DNA of 64,000 nucleotides, from contig CM056875.1 of NCBI GenBank assembly GCA_029876055.1, positions 7,341,001 to 7,405,000 of the forward strand, written 5' to 3'. A program made the position numbers and the translations under genes. The notes below the pieces were generated by a model that saw only the letters and a list, made by a program, of their open reading frames with translations, was not told where the DNA came from and made no database searches. Positions 25,310 through 35,765 of this stretch are shown piece after piece; the first letter of the stretch is position 1; every line of letters starts with the position of its first letter. Source of the stretch: Madurella fahalii. Taxonomy: Eukaryota > Ascomycota > Sordariomycetes > Sordariales.

Positions 25310-26599
25310 ATGCCGTTCTTTGCCAACACGCCCGAGTCTCGGCTTGGCCGATCCGACTCCAAAAACCCGCCGTCAACTTGCAGAGGGGTCACCTCCAGCG
25401 GCCTGCCATGCAGGCGCGCGATCGCCGCGGACGAACAGGGCGAGAGTTTCTATTGCTGGCAGCATAAGGACCAGGCGAGTGCCTCTGCCAACTCGACCCC
25501 TGGTCCTAAAAAGACGTATACGCCGATTGTAGAGGAGAGAACAAGCCTGGACACACTCGCCGAGCGCCTGGGTCTCGTGCGCACCCAGTCCGGGAGGCCG
25601 CAGAACAGCACCGGGGGCGGAAAGCAGCACCAACGCCCAAGCAAGATAGCAAGCCCTAAACCCAAGGAGTTCGTCTTTTGCTGCTGCTTGCGTATCCCTA
25701 TCGATGACGCCTCTCCTCCACCGCGTCCAAGACCACAACCGATCCAGCCTGCCACCGTGTCAACCCCGCCGAGGCCTAGCGGAAAGAAGCATTCGAGTCA
25801 ATATCTGTCGCCATCCCCCCGGCCAAGCCCGTCCCCGGGACGCCCCTCGCGGCGCGGCTCCGATGTCTCGCAGACGGCGCAGTTCATGTCGCTGATCCCG
25901 CACGACGCATCGCCCCAAACGGCATCGCAGCTCCTGGCAGAGCTGGCAAAACCCATCTCAGAAGGAGACGAGGCGGGGTACATATACATCTTCTGGCTGA
26001 CGCCCGAGTCGGAACCGTCGACCCCGCCAGCCGAGGCGGCCCGCTCGCTACTGGCACCGCCCGCCACGCCCACGCGCAACGGCCGACGGCCAAGTGAGGT
26101 TCTCAGATCGTTTGCGAGGACGATTGGGGACGAGGACGACGACGAGTATGTGCCTGATGATGATTACGTGCCCGACCGCAGGGCCGGAGACGACTCTCGC
26201 CGCTCGGGCGGCAAGAAAAAAACCCACAAAAATGACAAGACCAACAAAAACAATAAGAAGATCCTTCTCAAGATCGGCCGGGCGACCAATGTACAGCGTA
26301 GGCTCAACGAGTGGCAGCGCCAGTGCGGGTATAACCTGTCACTGATCAGGTACTATCCGTACGTACCCTCGGGCAGCCCGGCGGCCGAGCCACGCAAGAT
26401 CCCGCACAGCCACAAGGTCGAGCGGCTTGTGCATATCGAGCTTACCGGCCGTGGCATGCGGGTGGCTGATCGGGAGAAGTGTGAGGCATGCGGAAAGGAG
26501 CATCGCGAGTGGTTTGAGGTAGAGGCGTCGAGGACGGCAGTTGCAGAGGTGGATGACGTGGTGAGGAGGTGGTCGGATTGGGACGAGGCTCAGGGGTGA
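25310..26599 (+). CDS. GIY-YIG superfamily protein (DUF1766/T5orf172 domain)
   Basis: A single-exon gene of 429 residues. The start at 25310 opens MPFFANTPESRLG; an upstream in-frame extension exists but lacks a better context. After a Cys-containing N-terminal part (TCRGVTSSGLPCRRA), a Pro/Ser-rich disordered region spans about residues 120-215. The conserved domain begins with GYIYIFWLTPES near residue 223 and resumes after a long insert with LLKIGRATNVQRRLNEWQ near residue 320, ending with HKVERLVHIEL and a CEACGKEHREWFE motif. GYIYIFWL and KIGRA..VQRRL correspond to the GIY and YIG halves of the T5orf172 version of GIY-YIG nuclease folds, so nuclease activity is possible but not shown. 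The insert is acidic, then Lys/Asn-rich. In fungi such proteins are widespread and mostly uncharacterised. Confidence 0.85.
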   Translation: MPFFANTPESRLGRSDSKNPPSTCRGVTSSGLPCRRAIAADEQGESFYCWQHKDQASASANSTPGPKKTYTPIVEERTSLDTLAERLGLVRTQSGRPQNSTGGGKQHQRPSKIASPKPKEFVFCCCLRIPIDDASPPPRPRPQPIQPATVSTPPRPSGKKHSSQYLSPSPRPSPSPGRPSRRGSDVSQTAQFMSLIPHDASPQTASQLLAELAKPISEGDEAGYIYIFWLTPESEPSTPPAEAARSLLAPPATPTRNGRRPSEVLRSFARTIGDEDDDEYVPDDDYVPDRRAGDDSRRSGGKKKTHKNDKTNKNNKKILLKIGRATNVQRRLNEWQRQCGYNLSLIRYYPYVPSGSPAAEPRKIPHSHKVERLVHIELTGRGMRVADREKCEACGKEHREWFEVEASRTAVAEVDDVVRRWSDWDEAQG

Positions 26600-27097
26600 T
26601 GGATAGTAGGTCTCTAACCTGGATTTCTGACACGTTTGGCTCCTTTTTGGGAGTCTGCGTTCGCCCATGGGACAGGAGTAAGTGGTTTGGGATTTCTCGG
26701 CTTCGTTGTCTCGGCATCCAACGCTAGAGCAGCTTGCATCTAGCATTGTAGTTGGCGTTTCTCGTTCGGACTTTTAAGGCAATGTCTGCTCTACCATCTC
26801 TATTAATATCCTTGCGAGTCGATCTTGCGAGTTTCTTGTTTGCAGGACTGCGAAAATGCACATGCAATTCAGCGACTTGGCCCCTTATTTCCTCACTCCA
26901 CTCTCGCATCCGTTGAGCACCTGAGCACTGGAGCATGCAGTTAACGCCCAACCGTCTACAGCACCTAGATCCCAAGACCAACAAGCAAAGCCCGTCTATG
27001 ACGCCCAGCACCTGCACAACCCCCAAACATTGGCCCCAAACCCGCAGCACCATGCGCCGTTCCCATGCAATATTATACACAATTCCCGTTCCAAGAT
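26600..27097. other. Convergent gap, 3' flanks only
   Basis: About 500 bases between the stop codons of two convergent genes. It likely contains only their 3' untranslated regions. No recognised feature. Confidence 0.4.
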
Positions 27098-27645
27098 CTA
27101 CAAAACGGTAGACATGGCTGCCGGAAGAAAATTAAACCCGACAATTCCGTCTGCCAACAGCTCGCTCCCCCTCGTCATGGACACCCTCCGCCCAATGATG
27201 CCGTCTTGCCCCACACTCAACGAAAGGGCCTTGTCCAGCGGCACCTCGAACCCTTCCGTGTTGTCAATGTCCCGGCCGCGGCAGAGAGTGAACTGCTGCA
27301 TCAGGCCCGAGTCGGAGATGGGTTTGGTCAGGTCGCCCGTGAGGCTGCATGGGTGGTGTTTCGTTAGCATACGGATGTGAGGTAAAGGAACAGGGAAGCA
27401 GGGAAACAGGGAGCAAGGAAGACAAACTGGATGGAGACGAGGATCTGCTCGGCGATGTTGATGCCGGAACTGTGGTTGGCCTGGCATGGTTGGTGGAAGC
27501 GTACGTGTGTGGCCTGGGAGCTGGAGGGAGCGGAGGGGTTGAGGAAGAGGAGGTTGCCGACCGGACCCGAGGAGGAGGAGCGGGAGAAGAAATCCACGCG
27601 GGCGCCGACGCGGGGAGTTGAGGAAGGGGTCTCAGGGCCGCACAT
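27098..27645 (-). CDS. Hypothetical protein, 154 residues
   Basis: I do not recognise this protein. Two exons (27428-27645 and 27098-27344) join in frame across an 83-nt intron with donor GTTTGT, a perfect TGCTAAC branch sequence and acceptor TGCAG. The start opens MCGPETPSSTP. The N-terminal half is Ser-rich with RVDFFSRSSSSGPVGNLLFLNP. The second exon contains GDLTKPISDSGLMQQFTLCR and ends with GFNFLPAAMSTVL. No signal peptide, membrane segment or known domain is visible. The head-to-head arrangement with the superoxide dismutase gene suggests a shared promoter. The strong branch site supports a real spliced gene, but the donor is not the commonest form. Confidence 0.6.
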
Positions 27646-28323
27646 TGTGTTTTCTTCGCTCTTTTCCGTCAAGGGGATGGTTGTCGGGTTTGCAGTAGTT
27701 TACAGGGTTGCTTCTGACTGATGATAATGGAAATGGCAAGATGATAGTTGCTCAGCAGTGTTGTGTTCGCGAAGATATATACGAGGTCTACTTAGGTGAA
27801 GATGTCCTACTACATTCACTTACAGATGACAGGTTTGCCCCGTGAGCACGATCGGCAGGGCATCGTTCCTGTTTGAGCCGGGCATCTCGACCCGTGCCAG
27901 AGATCGGAAATGCCAGACATTGGATGAGAAAAGAGCCAATCAGGACCCTAGAACCGTTCCCAGAATTACCCATAAGAGTGCCGCACACTTCTTGGCGGGT
28001 GTTTGAGAGGCTGACGGGACAGGGAGGGTGACGGGGTCCACGGCCGGATTGAGCACGTTTGCGCGGGTAAGAACCGCGCGAACCTTAACGGACATCAGCC
28101 CTCCGACGCGTACCAACTTCATCGATTTATCGCTTTATCGCTTCGTCGCTTCACCGACAGACAGCACATGCACGTACCTTGACGGCCAATTGAGCACGTT
28201 TCATTACTGACTCGCTGGACTGCTAAATTGCGCGCAATGGTCAACCTCGGCAGCTTGTGGCAATATCTTGCCCTGCAATCGCCGCTGCAGTCCATCTCAG
28301 GCGGCCAATTCAACCTCACCAAC
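27646..28323. promoter_or_regulatory. Divergent promoter region, orphan gene / superoxide dismutase
   Basis: The gap between two head-to-head genes. An in-frame ATG at 28237 would extend the superoxide dismutase by 29 residues, so part of this region could be coding. A near-repeat of CGCTT/CGTCGCTT sequence lies around 28131-28152. Confidence 0.4.
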
Positions 28324-29013
28324 ATGGGCCTCACGATGCACTCGCTGCCGCAGCTGCCCTATGCCTACGATGCGCTCGAACCGCACATCTCGGCTCAAAT
28401 TATGGAGCTGCACCATAGCAAGCACCACCAGGCCTACGTGACAAACCTCAACAAGGCCCTCGAGTCGCATGTCGCTGCCGTCGCTGCAAATGATGTCGCC
28501 GGTCAGATCGCCCTGCAGCAGGCCATCAAGTTCAACGGCGGTGGACACATCAACCACTCTCTCTTCTGGCAGAACCTGGCACCCCCAGGCAGCGCTGACG
28601 CGAACGTTGACTCTGCGATACAGTTGAAAGCTGCGATTGAGTCAACGTGGGGAAGCTTTGACAACTTCAAAAAGACCTTCTCGGCAACTCTACTTGGCAT
28701 CCAGGGGAGCGGATGGGGGTGGCTGGTGAGGGAAGGAGGCAAGCATGGCCCGCTGCGTATCGTCACCACCAAGGACCAAGACCCAGTAGTCGGGGGTGAT
28801 ATTCCCATTCTTGGCATCGACATGTGGGAGCACGCATATTACCTTCAGGTTAGTGGTCTCGTTCGGTCACGGGGATGTCGTGGACAGAGCTAACCCACAT
28901 TTTAGTATCTGAATGGCAAGGCTGCCTATGTTGAAAACATCTGGAACGTCATCAACTGGGAGGTAGCTGAGGACCGTTTCGTGGACAAGGATGTAACTGT
29001 TTGCGAATTGTAA
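28324..29013 (+). CDS. Mn/Fe superoxide dismutase, likely cytosolic type
   Basis: The enzyme dismutates superoxide to hydrogen peroxide and oxygen. Two exons (28324-28848 and 28906-29013) are joined by a GTTAGT...TTTTAG intron that restores the YYLQ-YLNGKAAYVENIW motif, giving 210 residues. Metal ligands are visible: His30 in ELHHSKHH, the His of NHSLFW, and the Asp and His of DMWEHAYYLQ. GGGHINHSLFW and GIQGSGWGWL are typical of the manganese family. I chose ATG 28324 (AACATGG, good context). An in-frame ATG at 28237 would add a mildly hydrophobic 29-residue leader. The mature part most resembles the cytosolic fungal MnSOD class, which lacks a mitochondrial presequence. The C-terminus ends in VDKDVTVCEL. 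Confidence 0.9.
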
Positions 29014-30465
29014 TCCATCTCCATCACGTGCGTATCATGATTTGGTCTACGTGGATGGGGCTGTAGTCTTGGGATATCGATCTACGTATTGTCCAACATT
29101 CGAATTTCGTTCCACCCGACGAGTCTGCGCATAGTTCGGTCGTGCCTATTACATCTCGCCTAACAGTTTCACATCCCGGACCAGGCATTGCAAAGGACCT
29201 GCAGCTAAGATGCCTCCGCCACTTGTTGCGAGATCTCATCCGAGCGTGGTCTACAAAGCACGAATTGTGGGATTCGCGGAATGGGAGATCGACCATAGCT
29301 CTTGCTACCCCTGCCTCTGCTGCAAGCTTCCGGCAGCATCTGCAGCATCACCCGGTACACCATCTACACAGCGCGCCTGTTATTCCCTTGAAACGGGGTC
29401 CCGCGTACGCGGGCTGCCAGATGTGCCTCCCCAGCCCCATCCTGTCAGCATGCAAGATCCCTCACATCCACCACCGAGGTCGGTCGAGCAACATCCCGTC
29501 CCCGTTCCTAGAGCAAGCACAGAGCACGCTGCGTTTGTGTCTCGCCGCCGGCAACCTGCATTTAGCCCGCTACAGGAGCCGACTGTTAAATAGATAGCGT
29601 ACTTTTGTCTGTTAGAATTCTCAGCTGGATAACTCCGGGCCATGCATTGTGGCGGGCAGACCCAACTCTTCTGACTTCGTTCTCAGGTACCCACCTAGGA
29701 GATAACGCGTCGCAGCGGTAGCCACAAAGACCTGGAACCTGTACCACTGAGAAATGGGACGGCTTGATGTCCGCGCCGTCGACCAGGGTATGTACTTCTC
29801 GGACATCGGGCAACTGCATATGTCCAATCGTCTAGACATAGCACAAGAATTTTCCGTGATCAATAGCGGCATAATTGTTCCGAGATATCGTAGATCCGTT
29901 TAGACCGTCCAGAGGAGAGCCAGCATCCCTCAGCATCCCCGAGGAGGGTCGCATTGCACCTCTAGAGCTTTCATAACAACACAGTCTGAGATTAGGCATG
30001 GCTTTAAGTAGGGTATGACTGCTGTAGATCGCATTTCTGAGAGCTAGCGAGTATAACAGGTTTCATCCATCTTGCACCTCCTCTGTGTAGCCCCCTGCCT
30101 GTTACCTCCGGAGAATGGCGGCTCTGTGCAGCCGCATGCAGGCACAAAGTACCTCCGAATGTCCATAGCTATGCATCCATTGGTGACGGCGGGTTCATAT
30201 ATCAGTGCAGGAAAGAGATAGTATGCCGGATCCGCTTGCAAACAAACTCGGGTGGAGTCATGGGAAGCAAGGGGTGGCCAGCTGCAAACACTGAGTGTCC
30301 ATAGCCCCAAGGCAGAGTGAGCTCACCCTGGAGGGTATAAAAGCAAGCAAGTATCCCTTATTAAGGTGGCGACTGCTTGATCTCCAATCCGGCTGTGCGT
30401 TCTCAGATTCTCTTTTTAAAACCTCCTACGCTCATCTTACACCCGGCCAACACCCTCGTTTCACT
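29014..30465. other. Gene-free stretch
   Basis: About 1.45 kb with no recognised gene on either strand. It should contain the 3' flank of the dismutase gene and the promoter of the secreted Ser/Thr-rich gene. A GGGTATAAAAG-like TATA box lies near 30333-30343, about 120 bases before the next start codon. Confidence 0.45.
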
Positions 30466-31736
30466 ATGATAGGTGCCGCTCGCTTGCTGGCTCTTCTGAG
30501 CTTCTGGCATGTGGTTCGATTATATCTTACTTTTACTGAACTAAACTAATGCGGTAATGGTAGTGGCGTCACACTGGCTTGGGCTCCCATCCGTCGTGGT
30601 CCTGCGAACTATGGGTATGGAGACCAGCCCGGGTCCATTTTCACGACCACAGTCACCGAGACCGAGATCTTGACCACCATAGTTGAGGGTTGCTCTTGCA
30701 GCTCAATCTCAGCCCAGGCGACAGTGACTATCTACACCGGCTATTCATCCGCACCATGGCTGTCAAGTGTCTCCGCTGCACCGGTTAGCAACCACAGCAT
30801 TTCGTCCCGTACCTCGTCCTCGCTCCAGTGGATCTACAGCACGCCTTTGTTGTCTAACCGAACAACTAATCATCTATCTATTTCCTTGATGACACCAACT
30901 GGGACCGTCCGTACGATCGAGGAAGGTGCTGCATCAACCGGCTCATCTCTCAACGCCTCAGCGTCATCACTAGCTCCCAGCACCGAGCAGGACACCACAA
31001 CCACCGCGACGCTCACGGTAACGTCATCAGTTTTGACAACTGTTAATGATTCCATGACGTCCAAATGGAAACCTAGCCTTACTGCTTCAGGTTCCGTCGA
31101 ACACACCATTCCCCTCAGCACCGGGAGCGGCCCCCTCACCAATAGTTCCGCCTTTAACCCTACATCTTACCAGTCTAGTTTAGCATACCAGACGACGGCT
31201 TCAAGTGGGTACCAAACACAGTGGCAGCGTGTGTATTAGGACTAAGTGCTAATATCCGCGTAGCATCTCCATCTAGTTCGACCGCTCTCAACGCCACTCG
31301 TGCTAAAACCACACACTCGCCTCCCAGCACGGCCATCATCTCTACCACCGTGACAAACGATGCACTCTTTACAACACCCGGCTGGGTCTCACACACGCCA
31401 TCCAACTCCCCAGCCGCTAACCTTTCCTCCTCGCCTCCTGTAGATGGCGATAGCTACGGAGGCTACACCTACTCTCTCCCAGTCGTCCCTTCATCTTCTT
31501 CCCCCGGCGCAGGTATCAACAATGTCGAGTCTGCCGGCGGCACGGCGGGAAACACTGACGCCAGAAGCCTTGCCACGACCACAAACTCAGACGTCCTCAG
31601 CCAGCCAACCACGTTCTGGACGCTATCCAGGTCCATGGCCGACCGGCTTGAAATGACCACGCCGGGCGACGTAACGACAACCTCGCAGCCTGGCGATGGC
31701 GATGGTTACTATGGAGTTAGATATGGGCACCACTGA
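30466..31736 (+). CDS. Secreted Ser/Thr-rich protein
   Basis: I do not recognise a domain. Three exons are inferred: 30466-30506, 30564-31204 and 31264-31736, giving 384 residues. Intron 2 has donor GTGGGT, a GTGCTAAT branch and a 59-nt length. Intron 1 only keeps frame if its donor is GCATGT, so it appears to be a GC-AG intron (57 nt, AACTAAACTAAT branch region). That join produces the N-terminus MIGAARLLALLSFCGVTLA, a textbook signal peptide, followed by a mature chain rich in Ser and Thr with TTTVTETEILTTIVEGCSC near the start, a pattern seen in fungal cell-wall and secreted proteins. No GPI-type hydrophobic C-terminus is present; the end is YYGVRYGHH. Function unknown. Structure depends on the unusual donor. 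Confidence 0.6.
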
Positions 31737-32096
31737 TAAGCGGTGTGCAGCGGTGTTGTCAGTGCTAGGGAGCTCGCGCTTGAGGTGCCAGTATTGATTC
31801 GCAGTTGACCTGGATTGGGGTTGTAGTTACTGCTATGGGGGCTATACTAGTACTTCTCGAAGATGCTTGGGTGCTTGGTGATAAGGAAAAAGTGTGTCAG
31901 GGCGGGCCAGAACGTACAAGGAACACACGCCAGAACAGCTTCACTAGCGTATTCCATTGTGAGATGGTTGATTCTCAGGCTTTGCCGCAACAGAACTTTA
32001 GGCTTAACCGTACGATCCTTGCCCACATGATTATATCTCCGCAATGTGTCTGGTGCTACCTCTAAAGGTCGACTATGTCGTCTCCCGACCGATACT

Positions 32097-33227
32097 CTAG
32101 GCGTTGAACAGGCCGTCATCAAACCCACCATCCATCCTGACACATTTCAATGTTCCCAGGGACTCACCATCCATCCCTAAGCTTCTTCCAATGCGTGCCG
32201 CATTCAGTAGCTCCGTCACAAGCTCAATATGTGACGGCACCGCATCAACGAGAAACCCTGCAAACCCCCTCCCCACCACCCTCGGCACCGTTACGCTCAG
32301 CCCTTCCGCCACCACATCCTGATCCGGTCTCTCCCCCTTCCCATCCTCCGGCATACGCACCGACACCACCCTCCTGTTCACATCCCACTCCACTGCATCG
32401 GGAAGAGCCGCGCGGTAAAGCAACCCGATATCATACTCCAGTCCAACAACCAGGTCCGGCCCAGGCGCCATCTCCAAATACCCCTGCACCCCTTCAACCT
32501 CTCCCTTTTGAACCGGTACGCGGCGCCTAGTTCCCATAACCCACTCATACACCCTCCAACCCCCATCTCCAAAGCCAGCACCATCATCATCATCATTATC
32601 ATCATCATCATACCCGAGTCTAGGATTCCAAACCCTCACCACCAACTCCCCCCTTTCCCCACCAAACCGCAGTCCGCCGTCACCGTCGCCGCCGAACGTG
32701 AAGAGCTCCATCACCCGCCGCATCTCCTCCAACCCGGCCCCGTCCCCCGCCCCACCCGCCTCCAGCGGCGCCAAGTGGTCCAGGAAGATGCCCGCGAGGG
32801 GCACGCCGTGGTGGGCCCAGCGCGACCAGGCGCGCATGTCGTCAGCGACGTGTTGGTGCAGGCGCACGACGCGCCCGGGCTTGGGCCGGGGCTTGCGCTG
32901 GGCGTTGACGTCCCCGTCGTCGGCGGCGGGCGGCCGCGTGGCGCTCACATGGCCGAGCAGGCGCACGTTTGGGAGGGCCGCGATGGCCTAGATGGCTTTG
33001 AGATAGCCCTCGTCTATGACGAGGGGGTTGGTGGGGGGCCCGCGGACGGGCTGGAGGATGATCCTGGTGGTGAGGTGGTGGTAGGCGGCGAGGGTGTACA
33101 GGATGGGGTTGGTGCTCTCGTTGGTGGGGTATTGGGATTCCGGGAGGGTGATGATCAGGTCGGTGGTTGTGGTTAGAGTGGTGGCGATGGGGAGGAGGAG
33201 GAGGAGGGAGAAGCGGGTGAGTTTCAT
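32097..33227 (-). pseudogene. Spherulin-4-like secreted protein with premature TAG
   Basis: The frame runs from MKLTRFSLLLLLPIATTL (signal peptide) to the stop at 32097, 377 codons in one exon, interrupted only by TAG at 32988-32990 (codon 80). On both sides the text fits the spherulation-specific family 4: IITLPESQYP...NPILYTLAAYH...IILQPVRGPP, then YLKAI(stop)AIAALPNVRLLGHVSAT, then HHGVPLAGIFLDHLAP. The TAG can come from CAG by a CpA-to-TpA transition. Removing it as an intron would need only 33 nt (GTCATA...TAG), below the size seen elsewhere here. An Asp/Asn repeat coded by an ATC/ATT microsatellite sits near residue 210. Either the allele is null, the stop is read through, or the sequence has an error there. 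Confidence 0.75.
32583..32611 (-). repeat. Trinucleotide repeat coding Asp-rich tract
   Basis: A (CAT/ATC) trinucleotide repeat on the plus strand encodes the acidic segment YDDDDNDDDD of the spherulin-4-like protein on the minus strand. Length polymorphism is likely but not shown. Confidence 0.75.
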
Positions 33228-33750
33228 GGTTGGGTTCTGGCAGTCTGGTCGGTGGCTTGGAGTGTTGATGTGTGAATCGTTTGGAGAGGGAGAATGGGGG
33301 GGTCTTCAAGTGAGTCTGGAAGAGGTCTTTCGGTCTTTTATAGACTTGAAAGATTCCATATTGGTCGACGCGTCTTGAGCAAGGCAAGCTGCAGGCTTGG
33401 AGGTGGCCTTATTTGCGTAACTCGAGCGCCTTTCGAACCCTGCGTACGCCAGCTGTCTGTTTGGCACTTGTGCACGCAGTGAGGGACGCCTTGGATATAA
33501 CATTTTTGTGGACTAACTGTGAGCTGTTTCCTTCCTTTCCAGGCCCCATTTACGCAACACTCCACCAATCCCGAGCTGAGGAGTCCCTGGGCTGCCCGGT
33601 ACGGCGCCCATCCCCGTCACATCCCGTTCCACACGCCGCACATCAATCCTTCCATGCCGTTGCTGCAGATTACCCGGTTGGGTTGGCTGCAGTTTTTCCT
33701 GATCGAGCACATGGCATGTTCGGATGCCCAATCCGCTATGCACACGGCAA
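33228..33750. other. Gap upstream of spherulin-like gene
   Basis: About 520 bases between two minus-strand genes. It holds the promoter of the spherulin-like gene and the 3' flank of the CVNH gene. No other feature seen. Confidence 0.4.
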
Positions 33751-34315
33751 TTAGCATGCAGTGCCCTTGGTCTTGTAGCACTCCAGGATGCCGTTGTTGT
33801 TGTCGACAATGATGTCTTTAAGAATAGTCAGTTTAATAAGGTACCCATCGTTTCCCATGCGAAGCCAAGGGTCACTGACTGAGGTCAAAGATGGTCATCG
33901 GCCAGTTCGCTTGCGCAGCCCCGGTACCAGGATTGCACTGGCAATGCATCAGAGATGGCCCGGTCGGCCCGCCGACGACAAAACCGCCGGTCTGCTTGTC
34001 GTTGCTGCATTGGATGCACTGTTCGGCCAAGTGAGGACTACAATTGCTATTAGTAACCCCGAACCTGTCATGGTCGGAGCGGAGTGCTTACCCGGCTCCA
34101 GTTGGATCGGGCTCCATGGAGCCATAGACGTTCTTGATGCACCGATTCAGATCCAACTTGGAGCACTTCATTTGTCCGAGGATGTTCCTGCAGTTGGCTG
34201 TCAAAGTCCTGCCGCTGACTTTGACCGAGTTGGCGTCACAGGATCCGGTAAAGTTATCTGCCACTACCCCAGTAGCAGCGAGAGCCAATGCCACAATTAC
34301 AGAGATTGACTTCAT
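33751..34315 (-). CDS. Secreted cyanovirin-N homologue (CVNH lectin)
   Basis: Three exons (34092-34315, 33880-34037 and 33751-33815) with GTAAGC and GTCAGT donors join in frame to give 148 residues. The N-terminus MKSISVIVALALAATGVVA is a clear signal peptide. The mature chain follows the CVNH plan: FTGSCDANSVKVSGRTLTANC, then LDLNRCIKNVYGSM, an intervening segment rich in Cys and Gly, and the closing FDLNIIVDNNNGILECY, the family's hallmark. CVNH proteins bind high-mannose glycans; in fungi their roles are little known. Here the linker between the two halves (PTGAGPHLAEQCIQC...MHCQCNPGTGAAQANWPM) is longer and has extra cysteines, suggesting added disulphides. The gene is intact, unlike several neighbours. 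Confidence 0.88.
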
Positions 34316-35765
34316 TTTGCGTTGTCGATTGTCGCCGAGAGTAATTCGAAGCTTGACAAATCTGTCTTGCGTGGATATGCCTCTTCTAAATATGTTAGCA
34401 AACTAGACAAGGGGTTAGGCAAGCCATTATATACACGTGGTAGCACGATATGCTGTGGCCCCGGGGAGTGTTGGTGAGGTCGCCGGAAGAAGCATGACTA
34501 GTCCCGGGGAGAGGCTAGGAGAAATGAAACCAAAGAAACACAACGTTGCAATGGGCGTCGGGGAGACGACCGGTATTATCATACTAGAGCACTGACACAA
34601 CCCTCCTCAACTTTACTCGCCCAAATGTGGGTTCTGCCGAGCGAGAAAACCGGGTTCCGGCGTATTGGATAGATTTGGGGGTAATAAATTTGGTCGCAAG
34701 ACGAGCATCTAAGACTCGCCGTGGCATCCGTCTACGCGGATACCGCTGTGAGTCGCCGAGCCCCTGTCTAATTATAGCTGCCTTTATCTCTGGTGTCAAA
34801 GTTGTAATAAACTATGTCCGGATAAATCACTCTCGAGAACCATGTGTGCTTCGAAGCGATTGGCCGGCAATATCACAAAGTGGATGAGGGGGCGGAATGA
34901 CATCTGGAAAGAGACTCAATACTTTCCCCATCGTTGTTTATCGCTTGTCCCACTGCACTGCGAGAAAATCAAGCCTGCCGAGCTCCTCAGCTGTGTAGAT
35001 GAGTCAGGTGATAAGGGGAAGCGGATATGAATGAAACCCTCCCCTTTCCATCACGCCGGGCCTACATATTGCGGCGGAGGTCGTAATGGCTGTTAGGCGG
35101 CGGCCTGCCAGGCCCGACACATCCGAATACCCATTGTTTTGTTTTGTTCGGGCACGGCTTTTTGAAGGCTGACCTGGCGATTGGGCGCCCCCGTACGAAT
35201 GTCTCTTGCCGGTTTGCCGTTCAACTCCTATTCGGTTTCATCGGTATCCTCGGCAACCCGGGCACACAATCATTCTTCACCGAACCGGCAAATCGACATC
35301 GATTGAAAAAGGCTAGGCATCTCCTTCCTTTAACCATAGCTCTAGATTGCGGAATGAGAACCTTAATTGGGCAAGGGTGTCTAGCCCGCCGGGGCATACC
35401 GTACGTCTGGAGGCTTGCATTTTCCGCACAACAATTCGGTCTGTCGAAGGTCAGTTCTCATGTTTGCGGCCGCACTAGTGCCTAGTGGTATTCGCCAGGG
35501 GGGGTTTTGTGGTGTGGCGGTGTTATTAACTTATAAAGAACCATCGCCGCCTCGTGCTTCCGACGCCTCTGGTTGGGCAACATGAGCTGAAGGGCTGAGA
35601 TTTGTGCTGAATCCGGAAATCATGGACGATTCCGACTCGTTAATCCAATCAGATATCATGTCGGAGCCCCACATGCACCAAAATCCTTCACCGCGCCGTC
35701 CACAAGTAGTTACGGCTTCCTAGCGAAAGATCGGATGCCTCACTAATTCTCATTGTATCACGACC
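34316..35765. other. Gene-free stretch
   Basis: About 1.45 kb between the divergent CVNH and lipid-droplet hydrolase genes. No supported coding region or repeat was seen. It should include both promoters. Confidence 0.45.

Noticed and set aside
32988..33020. 33-nt intron across the TAG in the spherulin-like gene
   Set aside because: Too short for fungal splicing, and it would delete residues that fit the family.
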